Assembly: GCA_021155965.1 (NCBI GenBank)
Contig: JAJNBJ010000003.1
Coordinates: 182,385 to 246,384 of the forward strand
Reading direction: 5' to 3'
From: Flavipsychrobacter sp.
Lineage (GTDB): Bacteria > Bacteroidota > Bacteroidia > Chitinophagales > Chitinophagaceae
DNA: 64,000 nucleotides
The position numbers were made by a program, and so were the translations under genes. Below are positions 42,392 to 48,989 of this stretch, in pieces (within the stretch, counting starts at the first letter, position 1; each line of letters begins with the position of its first letter). The notes under the pieces were generated by a model. That model made no database searches, was not told the DNA's origin, and saw nothing but the letters and a program-made list of their open reading frames with translations.

Positions 42392-42832
42392 TTATTTATC
42401 CCCTTCCAACAGCACCTTTAACTTTTCGGGCATGGCAGCTATCTTGCGGCTGCTATAGTCAAAGCACACCATGCCTGTTTTAGCATGCGCTATATCTGTT
42501 ATATTATTGTTACGGGACGCAGAAATTCGGTAAAGCAGGTCGAAAGAGTAACCTGTTAGTTCTTCGGCATATATTTTAATGGCCAGGATATCTCCATAAA
42601 ACGACTCTCCTTTGTACGCAATCATCACATCTGCCATTATCAGGCCCACACCGGCGGCATCCATTTCACTATAACCCTGGTCATGGAGCATCTGCATACG
42701 CGCTTCATGTACTATAGAAAGTATGGAATCATTGCCAACATGGTTGCCATAGTTAAGGTCGCCCACACGGATAGGAATTGTACAGGTGAACAATGGATTT
42801 TCGTCAGGAAACTTTAATTTTACACGGCCCAT
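42392..42832 (-). CDS. Hotdog-fold acyl-CoA thioesterase
   Basis: A 146-residue member of the 4HBT thioesterase family. It has the catalytic-site segment GDLNYGNHVGNDSILSIVHEAR (Asp/Asn followed by the helix with His/Glu) and the strand pattern of FCYRISASRNN, ITDIAHAKTGMVCFD. The substrate is probably an acyl-CoA. The ATG at 42832 is preferred over a TTG at 42841, which lies within the apparent -7 box TACTTTTG. It is divergent from the FAH gene. Confidence 0.85.
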   Translation of the reverse strand: MGRVKLKFPDENPLFTCTIPIRVGDLNYGNHVGNDSILSIVHEARMQMLHDQGYSEMDAAGVGLIMADVMIAYKGESFYGDILAIKIYAEELTGYSFDLLYRISASRNNNITDIAHAKTGMVCFDYSSRKIAAMPEKLKVLLEGDK

Positions 42833-42838
42833 AAGCGG

Positions 42839-42846
42839 CAAAAGTA
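42839..42846 (-). promoter_or_regulatory. Putative -7 box of the thioesterase gene
   Basis: Minus-strand TACTTTTG matches TAnnTTTG exactly and ends six bases before the ATG at 42832, giving a leader of only a few bases. Confidence 0.45.
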
Positions 42847-42861
42847 ATATTATAACGTGCT

Positions 42862-43473
42862 ATGAAAATAATTTGTGTAGGGCGAAATTACGCCGACCAC
42901 GCCAAAGAATTAAATAATGAGGTCCCAAAAGCACCGGTGATCTTCATGAAACCTAAAACAGCAATACTGCTTCCCGGCAAACAACTCTATTATCCCGAAT
43001 TTACCGACGACCTGCAGTATGAGGCCGAAATGGTAGTGCGTATTACCAAGAATGGCAAATTCATACAGGAGAAATTTGCTAATAAATATTACGGGGATGT
43101 TACCATAGGCATAGACTTCACTGCCCGTGATGTGCAGCGGGAGCAGCAGCAAAAAGGCCTGCCCTGGGAAATAGCCAAGGCTTTTGATGGTTCGGCAGCT
43201 GTTGGTTCATTCTCAAAGATCACGCCGGAGACTGACGTAAGTAATATTGCATTCCAATTAAAGAAGAATGGAGAAACAGTGCAGGATGGGCACAGCCGTA
43301 ATATGATATTTAGTGTTGATAAGATCATTGCCTATGTGTCGCAATACTTCACTCTGAATATTGGCGATATGATTTTTACCGGTACACCGGCAGGTGTAGG
43401 CCCAGTAAATGCCGGTGATACCCTGGAGGCATATATGCAGGGATATAAGGTGCTGGAAGTGGAGGTTCGATAA
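42862..43473 (+). CDS. Fumarylacetoacetate hydrolase-family enzyme
   Basis: A 203-residue FAH-fold protein of the short YcgM/acylpyruvase kind. It starts MKIICVGRNYADHAKEL and has the metal and substrate loop KPKTAIL, the acidic ligands EAEMVVR and IGIDFTARDVQ, KAFDGSAAVGSF and the C-terminal GDMIFTGTPAGVGPV. It may hydrolyse acylpyruvates or decarboxylate oxaloacetate. Its distance from hmgA and hpd and its small size argue against it being the tyrosine-pathway fumarylacetoacetase. First gene of a four-gene operon with ung, plsC and the DUF2520 gene. Confidence 0.9.
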   Translation: MKIICVGRNYADHAKELNNEVPKAPVIFMKPKTAILLPGKQLYYPEFTDDLQYEAEMVVRITKNGKFIQEKFANKYYGDVTIGIDFTARDVQREQQQKGLPWEIAKAFDGSAAVGSFSKITPETDVSNIAFQLKKNGETVQDGHSRNMIFSVDKIIAYVSQYFTLNIGDMIFTGTPAGVGPVNAGDTLEAYMQGYKVLEVEVR

Positions 43474-43494
43474 AACTTATTACAAATTCCGATA

Positions 43495-44166
43495 ATGGAC
43501 GTACAAATAGAACCAAGCTGGAAGGAAGAACTGAAAGAAGAGTTTGATAAACCGTATTTTGAAAAGATCGTCCATTTCCTGAAAGAGCAAAAAAAAGCCG
43601 GGAAAACCATTTACCCACCCGGTAAATTAATTTTTAATGCGTTTGATACCACACCTTTCAAAAATGTAAAGGTGGTCATCATAGGGCAAGACCCTTATCA
43701 TAATCCCGGGCAGGCACATGGGTTGTGTTTTTCTGTACCGGATGGCGTGCAACCTCCCCCCTCACTCATTAATATTTTTAAAGAACTGAATACAGACCTG
43801 GAGATACCATTACCCCGCACCGGCAACCTGGAAAAATGGGCAAAACAGGGTGTACTTTTGCTTAATGCATCGCTTACGGTAGAAGAAAATAAACCGATGT
43901 CACACAGCGAATTAGGATGGCATATGTTTACCGATGAGGCAATACGGCATATATCCGCCCACAAAGACCATGTGGTGTTCATGTTGTGGGGCAGGTTCGC
44001 TCAAAACAAGGCAGTATTGATAGACCAGACCAGGCACCTTATCTTAAAAGCAGCACACCCATCCCCACTATCCGCTCACAACGGGTTTATGGGTTGCGGC
44101 CACTTTAGCAAAGCAAATAACTGGCTCCGGGAGCAGGGCGAAAAACCAATAGACTGGAGCTTATAA
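43495..44166 (+). CDS. ung: Uracil-DNA glycosylase
   Basis: Family 1 UDG, 223 residues, which removes uracil from DNA. The catalytic water-activating motif is GQDPYHN (Asp66), followed by GLCFSVP; the leucine-loop motif is [11 protein letters not shown] with the catalytic His. It lies 21 bases after the FAH gene and directly abuts plsC. Confidence 0.97.
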   Translation: MDVQIEPSWKEELKEEFDKPYFEKIVHFLKEQKKAGKTIYPPGKLIFNAFDTTPFKNVKVVIIGQDPYHNPGQAHGLCFSVPDGVQPPPSLINIFKELNTDLEIPLPRTGNLEKWAKQGVLLLNASLTVEENKPMSHSELGWHMFTDEAIRHISAHKDHVVFMLWGRFAQNKAVLIDQTRHLILKAAHPSPLSAHNGFMGCGHFSKANNWLREQGEKPIDWSL

Positions 44167-44916
44167 ATGAAGGCTATTAAAAACATATTAGGCTATCTAT
44201 TCATAGGATACGCATTGGTCATATTCGCTATTACTATGCTGGTGGTGTGGGTGCCTATATGGATAATATCTAAACTACCGGAACCCAAAAGGGCCAATGC
44301 CCTGCATCCCGTTTTCTGGGTTTGGATGAATGTTTACATGCCACTGGTGTTCTGTCCGGTAACCAGAAGAGGGAAAGAAAAATTCAAAAAGGGAGAGCAG
44401 TACGTAGTGGTTATCAATCATAATTCACTGGCAGATATTCCTGTCTCATCTCCTTGGATACCAGGACCTAATAAAACTTTAGCTAAAGTAGAAATGTCGA
44501 AGATACCGTTGTTCGGGGTTATCTATAAATGCGGGTCTATCATTGTGGACAGGAAGAAAGAAGGTAGCCGCCGGGAGAGTGTACTGAAGATGCAGGAGAC
44601 CCTGGAAATGGGTATTCATCTATGCCTGTACCCGGAAGGCACCCGCAACAAAACAAACGAACCGTTACAGCCTTTTTATGACGGCGCGTTTGTCACAGCC
44701 GTAAAAGCGCAAAAAGCCATCATACCCGGCCTTATCTTTAATACTGGCAAAATACTGCCGCATTATAAAAAGTTCTGGGCACGGCCAATGCGCATCCACA
44801 TCCATTTCCTCGACCCCATCCCTACTGCCGGGTTAACACCGGAAGATGTGCCCGCTCTAAAAGCCCGTGTGCATGAAATAATGGAAAAACATTATATTGC
44901 ACATCGAAACATATGA
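44167..44916 (+). CDS. plsC: 1-acyl-sn-glycerol-3-phosphate acyltransferase
   Basis: A 249-residue membrane-associated acyltransferase of phospholipid synthesis. A hydrophobic N-terminus (about 10-35) precedes the HX4D catalytic motif (His85 to Asp90 in NHNSLAD) and the glycerol-phosphate-binding YPEGTRNK motif. The start codon immediately follows the ung stop, and the end overlaps the next start by four bases. Confidence 0.93.
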   Translation: MKAIKNILGYLFIGYALVIFAITMLVVWVPIWIISKLPEPKRANALHPVFWVWMNVYMPLVFCPVTRRGKEKFKKGEQYVVVINHNSLADIPVSSPWIPGPNKTLAKVEMSKIPLFGVIYKCGSIIVDRKKEGSRRESVLKMQETLEMGIHLCLYPEGTRNKTNEPLQPFYDGAFVTAVKAQKAIIPGLIFNTGKILPHYKKFWARPMRIHIHFLDPIPTAGLTPEDVPALKARVHEIMEKHYIAHRNI

Positions 44917-45683
44917 CATTCAGCATAATTGGTACGGGTAATATTGCCTGGTTCTTTGGCAACAGGCTACTGACAGGCAGGCATCAATGCACCGGGGTCT
45001 ATGCCCGCAACCTTGATGCTGCGAAGGTTCTTGCCGAGGCATTGCTATCTCCTAAATTTGACCGGATAACTGAAATAGAAGACGGAGAATCTGATGTATG
45101 TTTTCTTGCGGTATCTGATGCTGCCATACCCAAAGTTGCCGAACTGATCTCATTCAAAAAAACCATATTGGTACATACTGCCGGTGCAGTAGACATAGAA
45201 AGTATTAAAAATGCAGCAAGAGAGCGTGCGGTGATCTGGCCGGTATATTCTATCGTTAAGACCAACCCGCCTAACCACAGGAACATTCCATGTGCATGGG
45301 AAGCCTCATCGGAAAGAACGCAGAAATTGCTGCTGACCATGGGGCATGCCATAACTGATATTTTATTTGAGGCCAAATATGAGCAGCGCAAATGGCTGCA
45401 CCTCTCTGCCGTTATAGGGAATAACTTTGTTAACCACCTGCTGGCAATATGTGAGCAGATATGCACGGAAAACAACCTGCCCTTCTCTACCCTGATGCCG
45501 ATTATTGAGCAAACATTTGAGCGCATCAGGCAATCATCACCGCAAGCGCTGCAAACCGGGCCTGCTGTACGTCATGACAGCACCACTATACAAGAGCAGG
45601 TAGCATTGCTGCAGCAACATGCTGCATGGCAGAACATATACACCGCAATAACAGAATCTATACAAAAGCCCCTGAACCCCTAA
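44913..45683 (+). CDS. Rossmann-fold DUF2520 protein
   Basis: A 256-residue NAD(P)-binding protein. The N-terminal Rossmann domain has GTGNIAWFFG, and the C-terminal all-helical DUF2520 domain (about 130-250) has KWLHLSAVIGNNFVNHL and TGPAVRHDS. The family resembles F420-dependent NADP oxidoreductases and ketopantoate reductases, but its reaction is not established. It is the last gene of the FAH-ung-plsC operon; its stop codon lies inside a CCCCTAAAGGG repeat. Confidence 0.85.
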   Translation: MTFSIIGTGNIAWFFGNRLLTGRHQCTGVYARNLDAAKVLAEALLSPKFDRITEIEDGESDVCFLAVSDAAIPKVAELISFKKTILVHTAGAVDIESIKNAARERAVIWPVYSIVKTNPPNHRNIPCAWEASSERTQKLLLTMGHAITDILFEAKYEQRKWLHLSAVIGNNFVNHLLAICEQICTENNLPFSTLMPIIEQTFERIRQSSPQALQTGPAVRHDSTTIQEQVALLQQHAAWQNIYTAITESIQKPLNP

Positions 45684-45787
45684 AGGGAACCATGCATTAA
45701 GCTTAAGAACATACTTTCAACTAACGCCGCTAATTTTCCATTTTTTTCTATTTGAAAATATAAAGAAGCCCCTTTAGGGGTTTGGGG
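45669..45787. repeat. Inverted pair of CCCCTTTAGGGG elements before the ferredoxin gene
   Basis: The left arm (45669-45687, CCCCTGAACCCCTAAAGGG) supplies the stop codon of the DUF2520 gene. The right arm (45769-45787, CCCCTTTAGGGGTTTGGGG) is identical to the arm before aroQ and is followed by an exact -7 box at 45798-45805. The two arms are about 80 bases apart. Confidence 0.6.
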
Positions 45788-45797
45788 TTTTACTTAC

Positions 45798-45805
45798 TAC
45801 CTTTG
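45798..45805 (+). promoter_or_regulatory. Putative -7 box of the ferredoxin gene
   Basis: TACCTTTG matches the consensus exactly, 22 bases before the ATG at 45827 and 11 bases after the CCCCTTTAGGGG element; a TTTA inside the element sits at -33 spacing (21 bases). It supports the ATG at 45827 over upstream in-frame starts. Confidence 0.55.
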
Positions 45806-45826
45806 CGTGCTTTACTACACTTTTTC

Positions 45827-46162
45827 ATGTATTCGATAAAATTTAATTTTGAGCAGAAGGGACTGGAGACAGTGACACTGGAAAATATTGCCCCGGGCCA
45901 AAGCATTCTTGAGGTTGCCCTGGATAATAATATAGAATTGCACCATAACTGCGGCATGGTATGCGCCTGCAGCACCTGCCACCTGTACGTGGAAAAAGGA
46001 GATGACCTGCTGCCCGAACTTTCTGACAAAGAAGAAGATTTTATAGACCGGGCAGTAAGTCCGAGGATCAACTCAAGATTGGGTTGCCAATGCGTGTTAG
46101 AAGGCGATGGCGGTTTTATTGAAGTTACTTTACCTGACCAAACACAATTCCTGGGAGAATAG
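45827..46162 (+). CDS. fdx: 2Fe-2S ferredoxin, adrenodoxin-like
   Basis: A 111-residue plant/adrenodoxin-type ferredoxin. The cluster ligands are Cys42, Cys48 and Cys51 in NCGMVCACSTC (C-x5-C-x2-C) and Cys87 in RLGCQC. It resembles the ISC ferredoxin that feeds electrons to Fe-S assembly, and iscX lies downstream, separated by a four-helix-bundle gene in inverted repeats. The start at 45827 (MYSIKF) follows the promoter. Confidence 0.9.
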   Translation: MYSIKFNFEQKGLETVTLENIAPGQSILEVALDNNIELHHNCGMVCACSTCHLYVEKGDDLLPELSDKEEDFIDRAVSPRINSRLGCQCVLEGDGGFIEVTLPDQTQFLGE

Positions 46163-46166
46163 CATT

Positions 46167-46202
46167 AATTTGAAAATTTGAAAATGTGCTAATTTGAAAA
46201 TG
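46167..46202 (+). repeat. Left arm of AATTTGAAAATTTG inverted repeat (cassette 1)
   Basis: A 36-base arm starting AATTTGAAAATTTGAAAATG lies four bases after the ferredoxin stop. It is identical over all 36 bases to 46856-46891 and matches the complement of 46577-46612 at 32 of 36 positions by eye. Confidence 0.8.
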
Positions 46203-46215
46203 GCTTAACTTTTTA

Positions 46216-46566
46216 ATGAGAAATGATAAAGAAAATATTATCGTTAATAAAACAATCGAATTTTCGGTAAGCATTATCAAATACTGTGAAAAATTAGAAA
46301 GTAAGAGAAAGTACGCCATTGCCAATCAGTTATTAAGAGCGGGTACATCTATCGGCGCGAATGTTTTTGAAGCACAGAATGCCGAAAGTAAGGCTGATTT
46401 TATACACAAAATGAAAATTGCAGCCAAAGAAGCCAGTGAAAGCTTGTACTGGATGATTCTATGCGAAAGAGTAACGAGTTATGAATTTGATACTGTCCTT
46501 AAGAATGAACTTAACCAAATCATAATGATCCTATCAAAGATCATTTCAACATCGAAAACTAATTAA
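46216..46566 (+). CDS. Four-helix-bundle protein (S23/IVP/Avd-like)
   Basis: A 116-residue helical protein of the TIGR02436 four-helix-bundle family, seen in 23S rRNA intervening sequences and related to Avd of diversity-generating retroelements. The helix pattern includes NKTIEFSVSIIKYCEKL, ANQLLRAGTSIGANVFEAQNAES and KMKIAAKEASESLYWM. It lies inside near-perfect 36-bp inverted repeats between ferredoxin and iscX. No reverse transcriptase or variable-repeat pair is in the window, so it is not a DGR, and no 23S rRNA is near. The function of such orphan copies is unknown. Confidence 0.85.
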   Translation: MRNDKENIIVNKTIEFSVSIIKYCEKLESKRKYAIANQLLRAGTSIGANVFEAQNAESKADFIHKMKIAAKEASESLYWMILCERVTSYEFDTVLKNELNQIIMILSKIISTSKTN

Positions 46567-46576
46567 ATAACGTAGT

Positions 46577-46612
46577 CATTTTCAAATTTTCAAATTTCCA
46601 AATTTTCAAATT
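46577..46612 (-). repeat. Right arm of AATTTGAAAATTTG inverted repeat (cassette 1)
   Basis: A 36-base arm inverted relative to 46167-46202. It ends two bases before the iscX start codon, so the sequence normally holding the iscX ribosome-binding site is repeat DNA. Confidence 0.8.
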
Positions 46613-46614
46613 AT

Positions 46615-46851
46615 ATGCATTACGAACCGCCGATCAACTGGGCCGACCACGAAGACATAGCCATGAAGCTATATGAACGCTTTGGCGATCAATTTGGTGA
46701 GAGCAAAATATACCGTATACGCTTTACCGAGCTGCTGGAATGGGTACTGGAAATACCCAACTTTGAAGGCAAGCGTGAAGAATGCAACGAAGGCCACCTG
46801 GAGATGATACAATCTGCCTGGGTATATGAGTGGCGGGATAACCAGGGATAA
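46615..46851 (+). CDS. iscX: Fe-S assembly protein IscX
   Basis: A 78-residue acidic helical protein of the IscX/YfhJ family, an adaptor that modulates the cysteine desulfurase and frataxin in Fe-S assembly. Marks are INWADHEDIAMKLYERF and WVLEIPNFEG. Ferredoxin and IscX genes are adjacent in many Bacteroidota, which suggests the four-helix-bundle gene between them here is an insertion. No Shine-Dalgarno sequence is visible outside the repeat. Confidence 0.92.
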   Translation: MHYEPPINWADHEDIAMKLYERFGDQFGESKIYRIRFTELLEWVLEIPNFEGKREECNEGHLEMIQSAWVYEWRDNQG

Positions 46852-46855
46852 TGCT

Positions 46856-46891
46856 AATTTGAAAATTTGAAAATGTGCTAATTTGAAAATG
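46856..46891 (+). repeat. Left arm of AATTTGAAAATTTG inverted repeat (cassette 2)
   Basis: A 36-base arm identical to the left arm of cassette 1, beginning four bases after the iscX stop codon. Confidence 0.8.
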
Positions 46892-46958
46892 TCTGAGCGA
46901 GGTTGCATCGGAAAATGTTCCATATTTTTTTTGTATCTTTAATATACAATTAGCCGCA

Positions 46959-47168
46959 ATGAAAGCTATAGAATTTCAAACAAAGCTACATTCATCAGAT
47001 ACAATTGAAATACCCCCTTCGTACCAAACTGAACTAAAATCAAATCAGGAAGTAAGGGTAATTGTATTGATCGCCGATGCACCGGATGATGAGTCGTGGA
47101 ATAAGTTAGCAACCAAGCAATTTTTCTCCGGGTATACTGATGAAGATGCTGTTTATGATAATCTGTAA
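46959..47168 (+). CDS. Small antitoxin-like protein
   Basis: A 69-residue protein beginning MKAIEFQTKLHSSDTIEIPPSYQ and ending in an acidic SGYTDEDAVYDNL tail. The two-strand N-terminus followed by a charged tail resembles short antitoxins common in Bacteroidota, but no toxin such as PIN, RelE or Txe follows. It lies in cassette 2 of the inverted repeats. A hairpin with 10-base stem (47209-47218 with 47228-47237) separates it from the next gene. Confidence 0.6.
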   Translation: MKAIEFQTKLHSSDTIEIPPSYQTELKSNQEVRVIVLIADAPDDESWNKLATKQFFSGYTDEDAVYDNL

Positions 47169-47208
47169 TATTTGAATATCCTTATACCGATAATTTATCC
47201 TGCGCGTT

Positions 47209-47237
47209 GTTGCAGGTCAGAAAATAAGACCTGCAAC
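47209..47237 (+). terminator. Hairpin between the two small genes of cassette 2
   Basis: GTTGCAGGTC and GACCTGCAAC form a perfect 10-base stem with a 9-base loop. No T tract follows, so termination is weak or the hairpin serves another purpose. Confidence 0.4.
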
Positions 47238-47274
47238 GGCAGAAAAACAAACTAGCACAATTAATCTGTATTTC

Positions 47275-47694
47275 ATGGATATTATTGATCAATTAAACGA
47301 CCTCGTTTCGCGTTACCCTGATGAGTGGCACAAAGTAAACGTTGATGATACTTATTATAACTGGCTAAACAAGATAGTTGCATATGCTCCAGAAAATGGC
47401 TTTTTTAATTTCAGACAAGTGATAGAGCAAATAATAGCGGATTGTAATTATGACTCTATTTTTTTATCTGCAGAAGAATCTAAAGCCAATCCGGAAAAAT
47501 ATGATGCCGTTGATATTTTCTATGAGTTCTATATGCTTCAATTGATCGTTGAGGACAAAAACAAAGAATGGGAAGAAGTTGAAGGTTGGTATCAGTTGAC
47601 CGATGGCGGGAAGGAATTTAAAAAAGCCGGAGATTGGTTTGAATGGCATAAACAACCCGGAGCAAAAACTGTCCCACGACAGCAGAACCATTAA
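47275..47694 (+). CDS. Hypothetical acidic protein
   Basis: A 139-residue soluble acidic protein with many aromatic and Asp/Glu residues (MDIIDQLNDLVSRYPDEWHKVN at the start). No signal peptide, membrane segment or known motif is seen. It is the second gene in the repeat-bounded cassette 2. Coding potential is supported by length and normal composition, but no family was recognised. Confidence 0.55.
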   Translation: MDIIDQLNDLVSRYPDEWHKVNVDDTYYNWLNKIVAYAPENGFFNFRQVIEQIIADCNYDSIFLSAEESKANPEKYDAVDIFYEFYMLQLIVEDKNKEWEEVEGWYQLTDGGKEFKKAGDWFEWHKQPGAKTVPRQQNH

Positions 47695-47813
47695 GGTACT
47701 GTATTCTAACATGTATTCAACTGTTGTGCCCTGATTGCCACCCGCAGGCTATGCAATGGAGACATCAGCTAAAACAGTAAATAATTGGCAAATAACATGT
47801 CCTGCTCAACAGG

Positions 47814-47849
47814 ATTTTCAAATTAGCTCATTTTCAAATTAACCAAATT
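47814..47849 (-). repeat. Right arm of AATTTGAAAATTTG inverted repeat (cassette 2)
   Basis: A 36-base arm inverted relative to 46856-46891 with about four mismatches. It overlaps the last two bases of the histidine kinase stop codon, so the kinase reading frame ends exactly at the repeat border. Confidence 0.75.
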
Positions 47850-48903
47850 ATGGTTTTGCCTTATCCAGCGTAAAGCCAAAGGATGACCCAACGCCCAGCT
47901 TGCTGCGCACATTCACAGCTTGCCCGTGCGCTTCTACTATATGTTTAACAATGGCCAGGCCCAGGCCGGTGCCGCCAATAGCGCGGCTGCGGCTGCGGTC
48001 GGCACGGTAAAACCGCTCGAAGATACGGGCAAGGTGCTCTTCAGCTATACCGGGCCCATCGTCAGATATTTCTATGTACACATGCTTGTCATCTGTTTCA
48101 TAGCAGCCTGCCGTTACAGCCCCCTGATCGTTGCCATACTTAATGGCATTCTCTACCAGGTTCACCAGCACCTGTTTGATCTTCTGTTTATCGGCGGTTA
48201 CAAATATGGCACCCTCAGTGCCCTTCTTAAATAACAGGTGTATTTCCTTTGCCTTGGCATTCAGTGAAAGCTCTTCATACACATCCTTTATCAGTTCCTG
48301 TATGGCAAACGTTTCCTGTATCAAGGGTATCTTCCCCGACTCCAGCTTCGATATCTCATCAAGGTCATCTACCAGGCGCACCAGCCTGTCTATACTCTTA
48401 GAAGCGTTGGTCAGGAATTTCCTGTTCACCTCCTCATCCTCCAGCGCGCCGCCCAGCAAGGTATCCACATAGCCCTGTATCGAGAATATTGGCGTGCGCA
48501 ACTCATGCGCCAGGTTCATCAAAAATTCCCGCCTGAACTGCTCATTTTTTTGCAGAACCTCTATTTCATCCTTACGCTGGTCGGCCCATTTCTGCACATC
48601 CTGGCTAACTTCCTCAATGGATTTCTGCGGCAGGATATTCTCATAAAAGAACTCCTCTTTCTTCGTTGCCTTCGTCTGGTATATGAATTTATAAATGATC
48701 TTGATCTTCCGGTATATGAACCGCTGTAGCGTATAATAATATAGCCAATATATAACAATGAAGGTAACTGCAAATACCAGCAATGGCGTATACCACTGCT
48801 GCGCAACAAAAATGCTGAGCAATGCATTGGCCGAGGCAATGATCAAAGCCGTAAGGAACGACAATAGCCTGGGCGACATATTTTTAGTATCCAGCAATGA
48901 CAT
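47848..48903 (-). CDS. Membrane sensor histidine kinase (PhoR-like)
   Basis: A 351-residue kinase. Two N-terminal membrane segments (about 13-33 and 40-58) with almost no periplasmic loop are followed by a linker, the HisKA domain with NLAHELRTPIFSIQGYVDTL (phospho-His133), and HATPase_c with N box LVNLVENAIKYG, G1 ISDDGPGI, F box IFERFYRAD and G2 GGTGLGLAIVKHI. The short sensor fits PhoR-like kinases of Bacteroidota. The likely partner regulator is at 50867-51580 on the same strand, with an oppositely oriented membrane gene between them. Confidence 0.93.
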   Translation of the reverse strand: MSLLDTKNMSPRLLSFLTALIIASANALLSIFVAQQWYTPLLVFAVTFIVIYWLYYYTLQRFIYRKIKIIYKFIYQTKATKKEEFFYENILPQKSIEEVSQDVQKWADQRKDEIEVLQKNEQFRREFLMNLAHELRTPIFSIQGYVDTLLGGALEDEEVNRKFLTNASKSIDRLVRLVDDLDEISKLESGKIPLIQETFAIQELIKDVYEELSLNAKAKEIHLLFKKGTEGAIFVTADKQKIKQVLVNLVENAIKYGNDQGAVTAGCYETDDKHVYIEISDDGPGIAEEHLARIFERFYRADRSRSRAIGGTGLGLAIVKHIVEAHGQAVNVRSKLGVGSSFGFTLDKAKP

Positions 48904-48989
48904 GGGTACTAAGTTAATGCAAAAGTTTAAGTCCGCTCGTTTAATAAATGTTACTATTCAGGCTATGGTTTTATTTTTATTTTTGGAAC

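Noticed and set aside
42862..43473. FAH-family gene as the fumarylacetoacetase of the tyrosine pathway
   Set aside because: At 203 residues it is the short YcgM-like type, and it sits in an operon with ung and plsC, 18 kb from hmgA and hpd.
46216..46566. Avd-like protein as a sign of a diversity-generating retroelement
   Set aside because: No reverse transcriptase and no template/variable repeat pair with adenine changes were found in the window.
46167..47849. Target-site duplications at the ends of the AATTTGAAAATTTG cassettes
   Set aside because: A shared GCATT lies near both ends of cassette 1 but at different distances, and nothing convincing flanks cassette 2.
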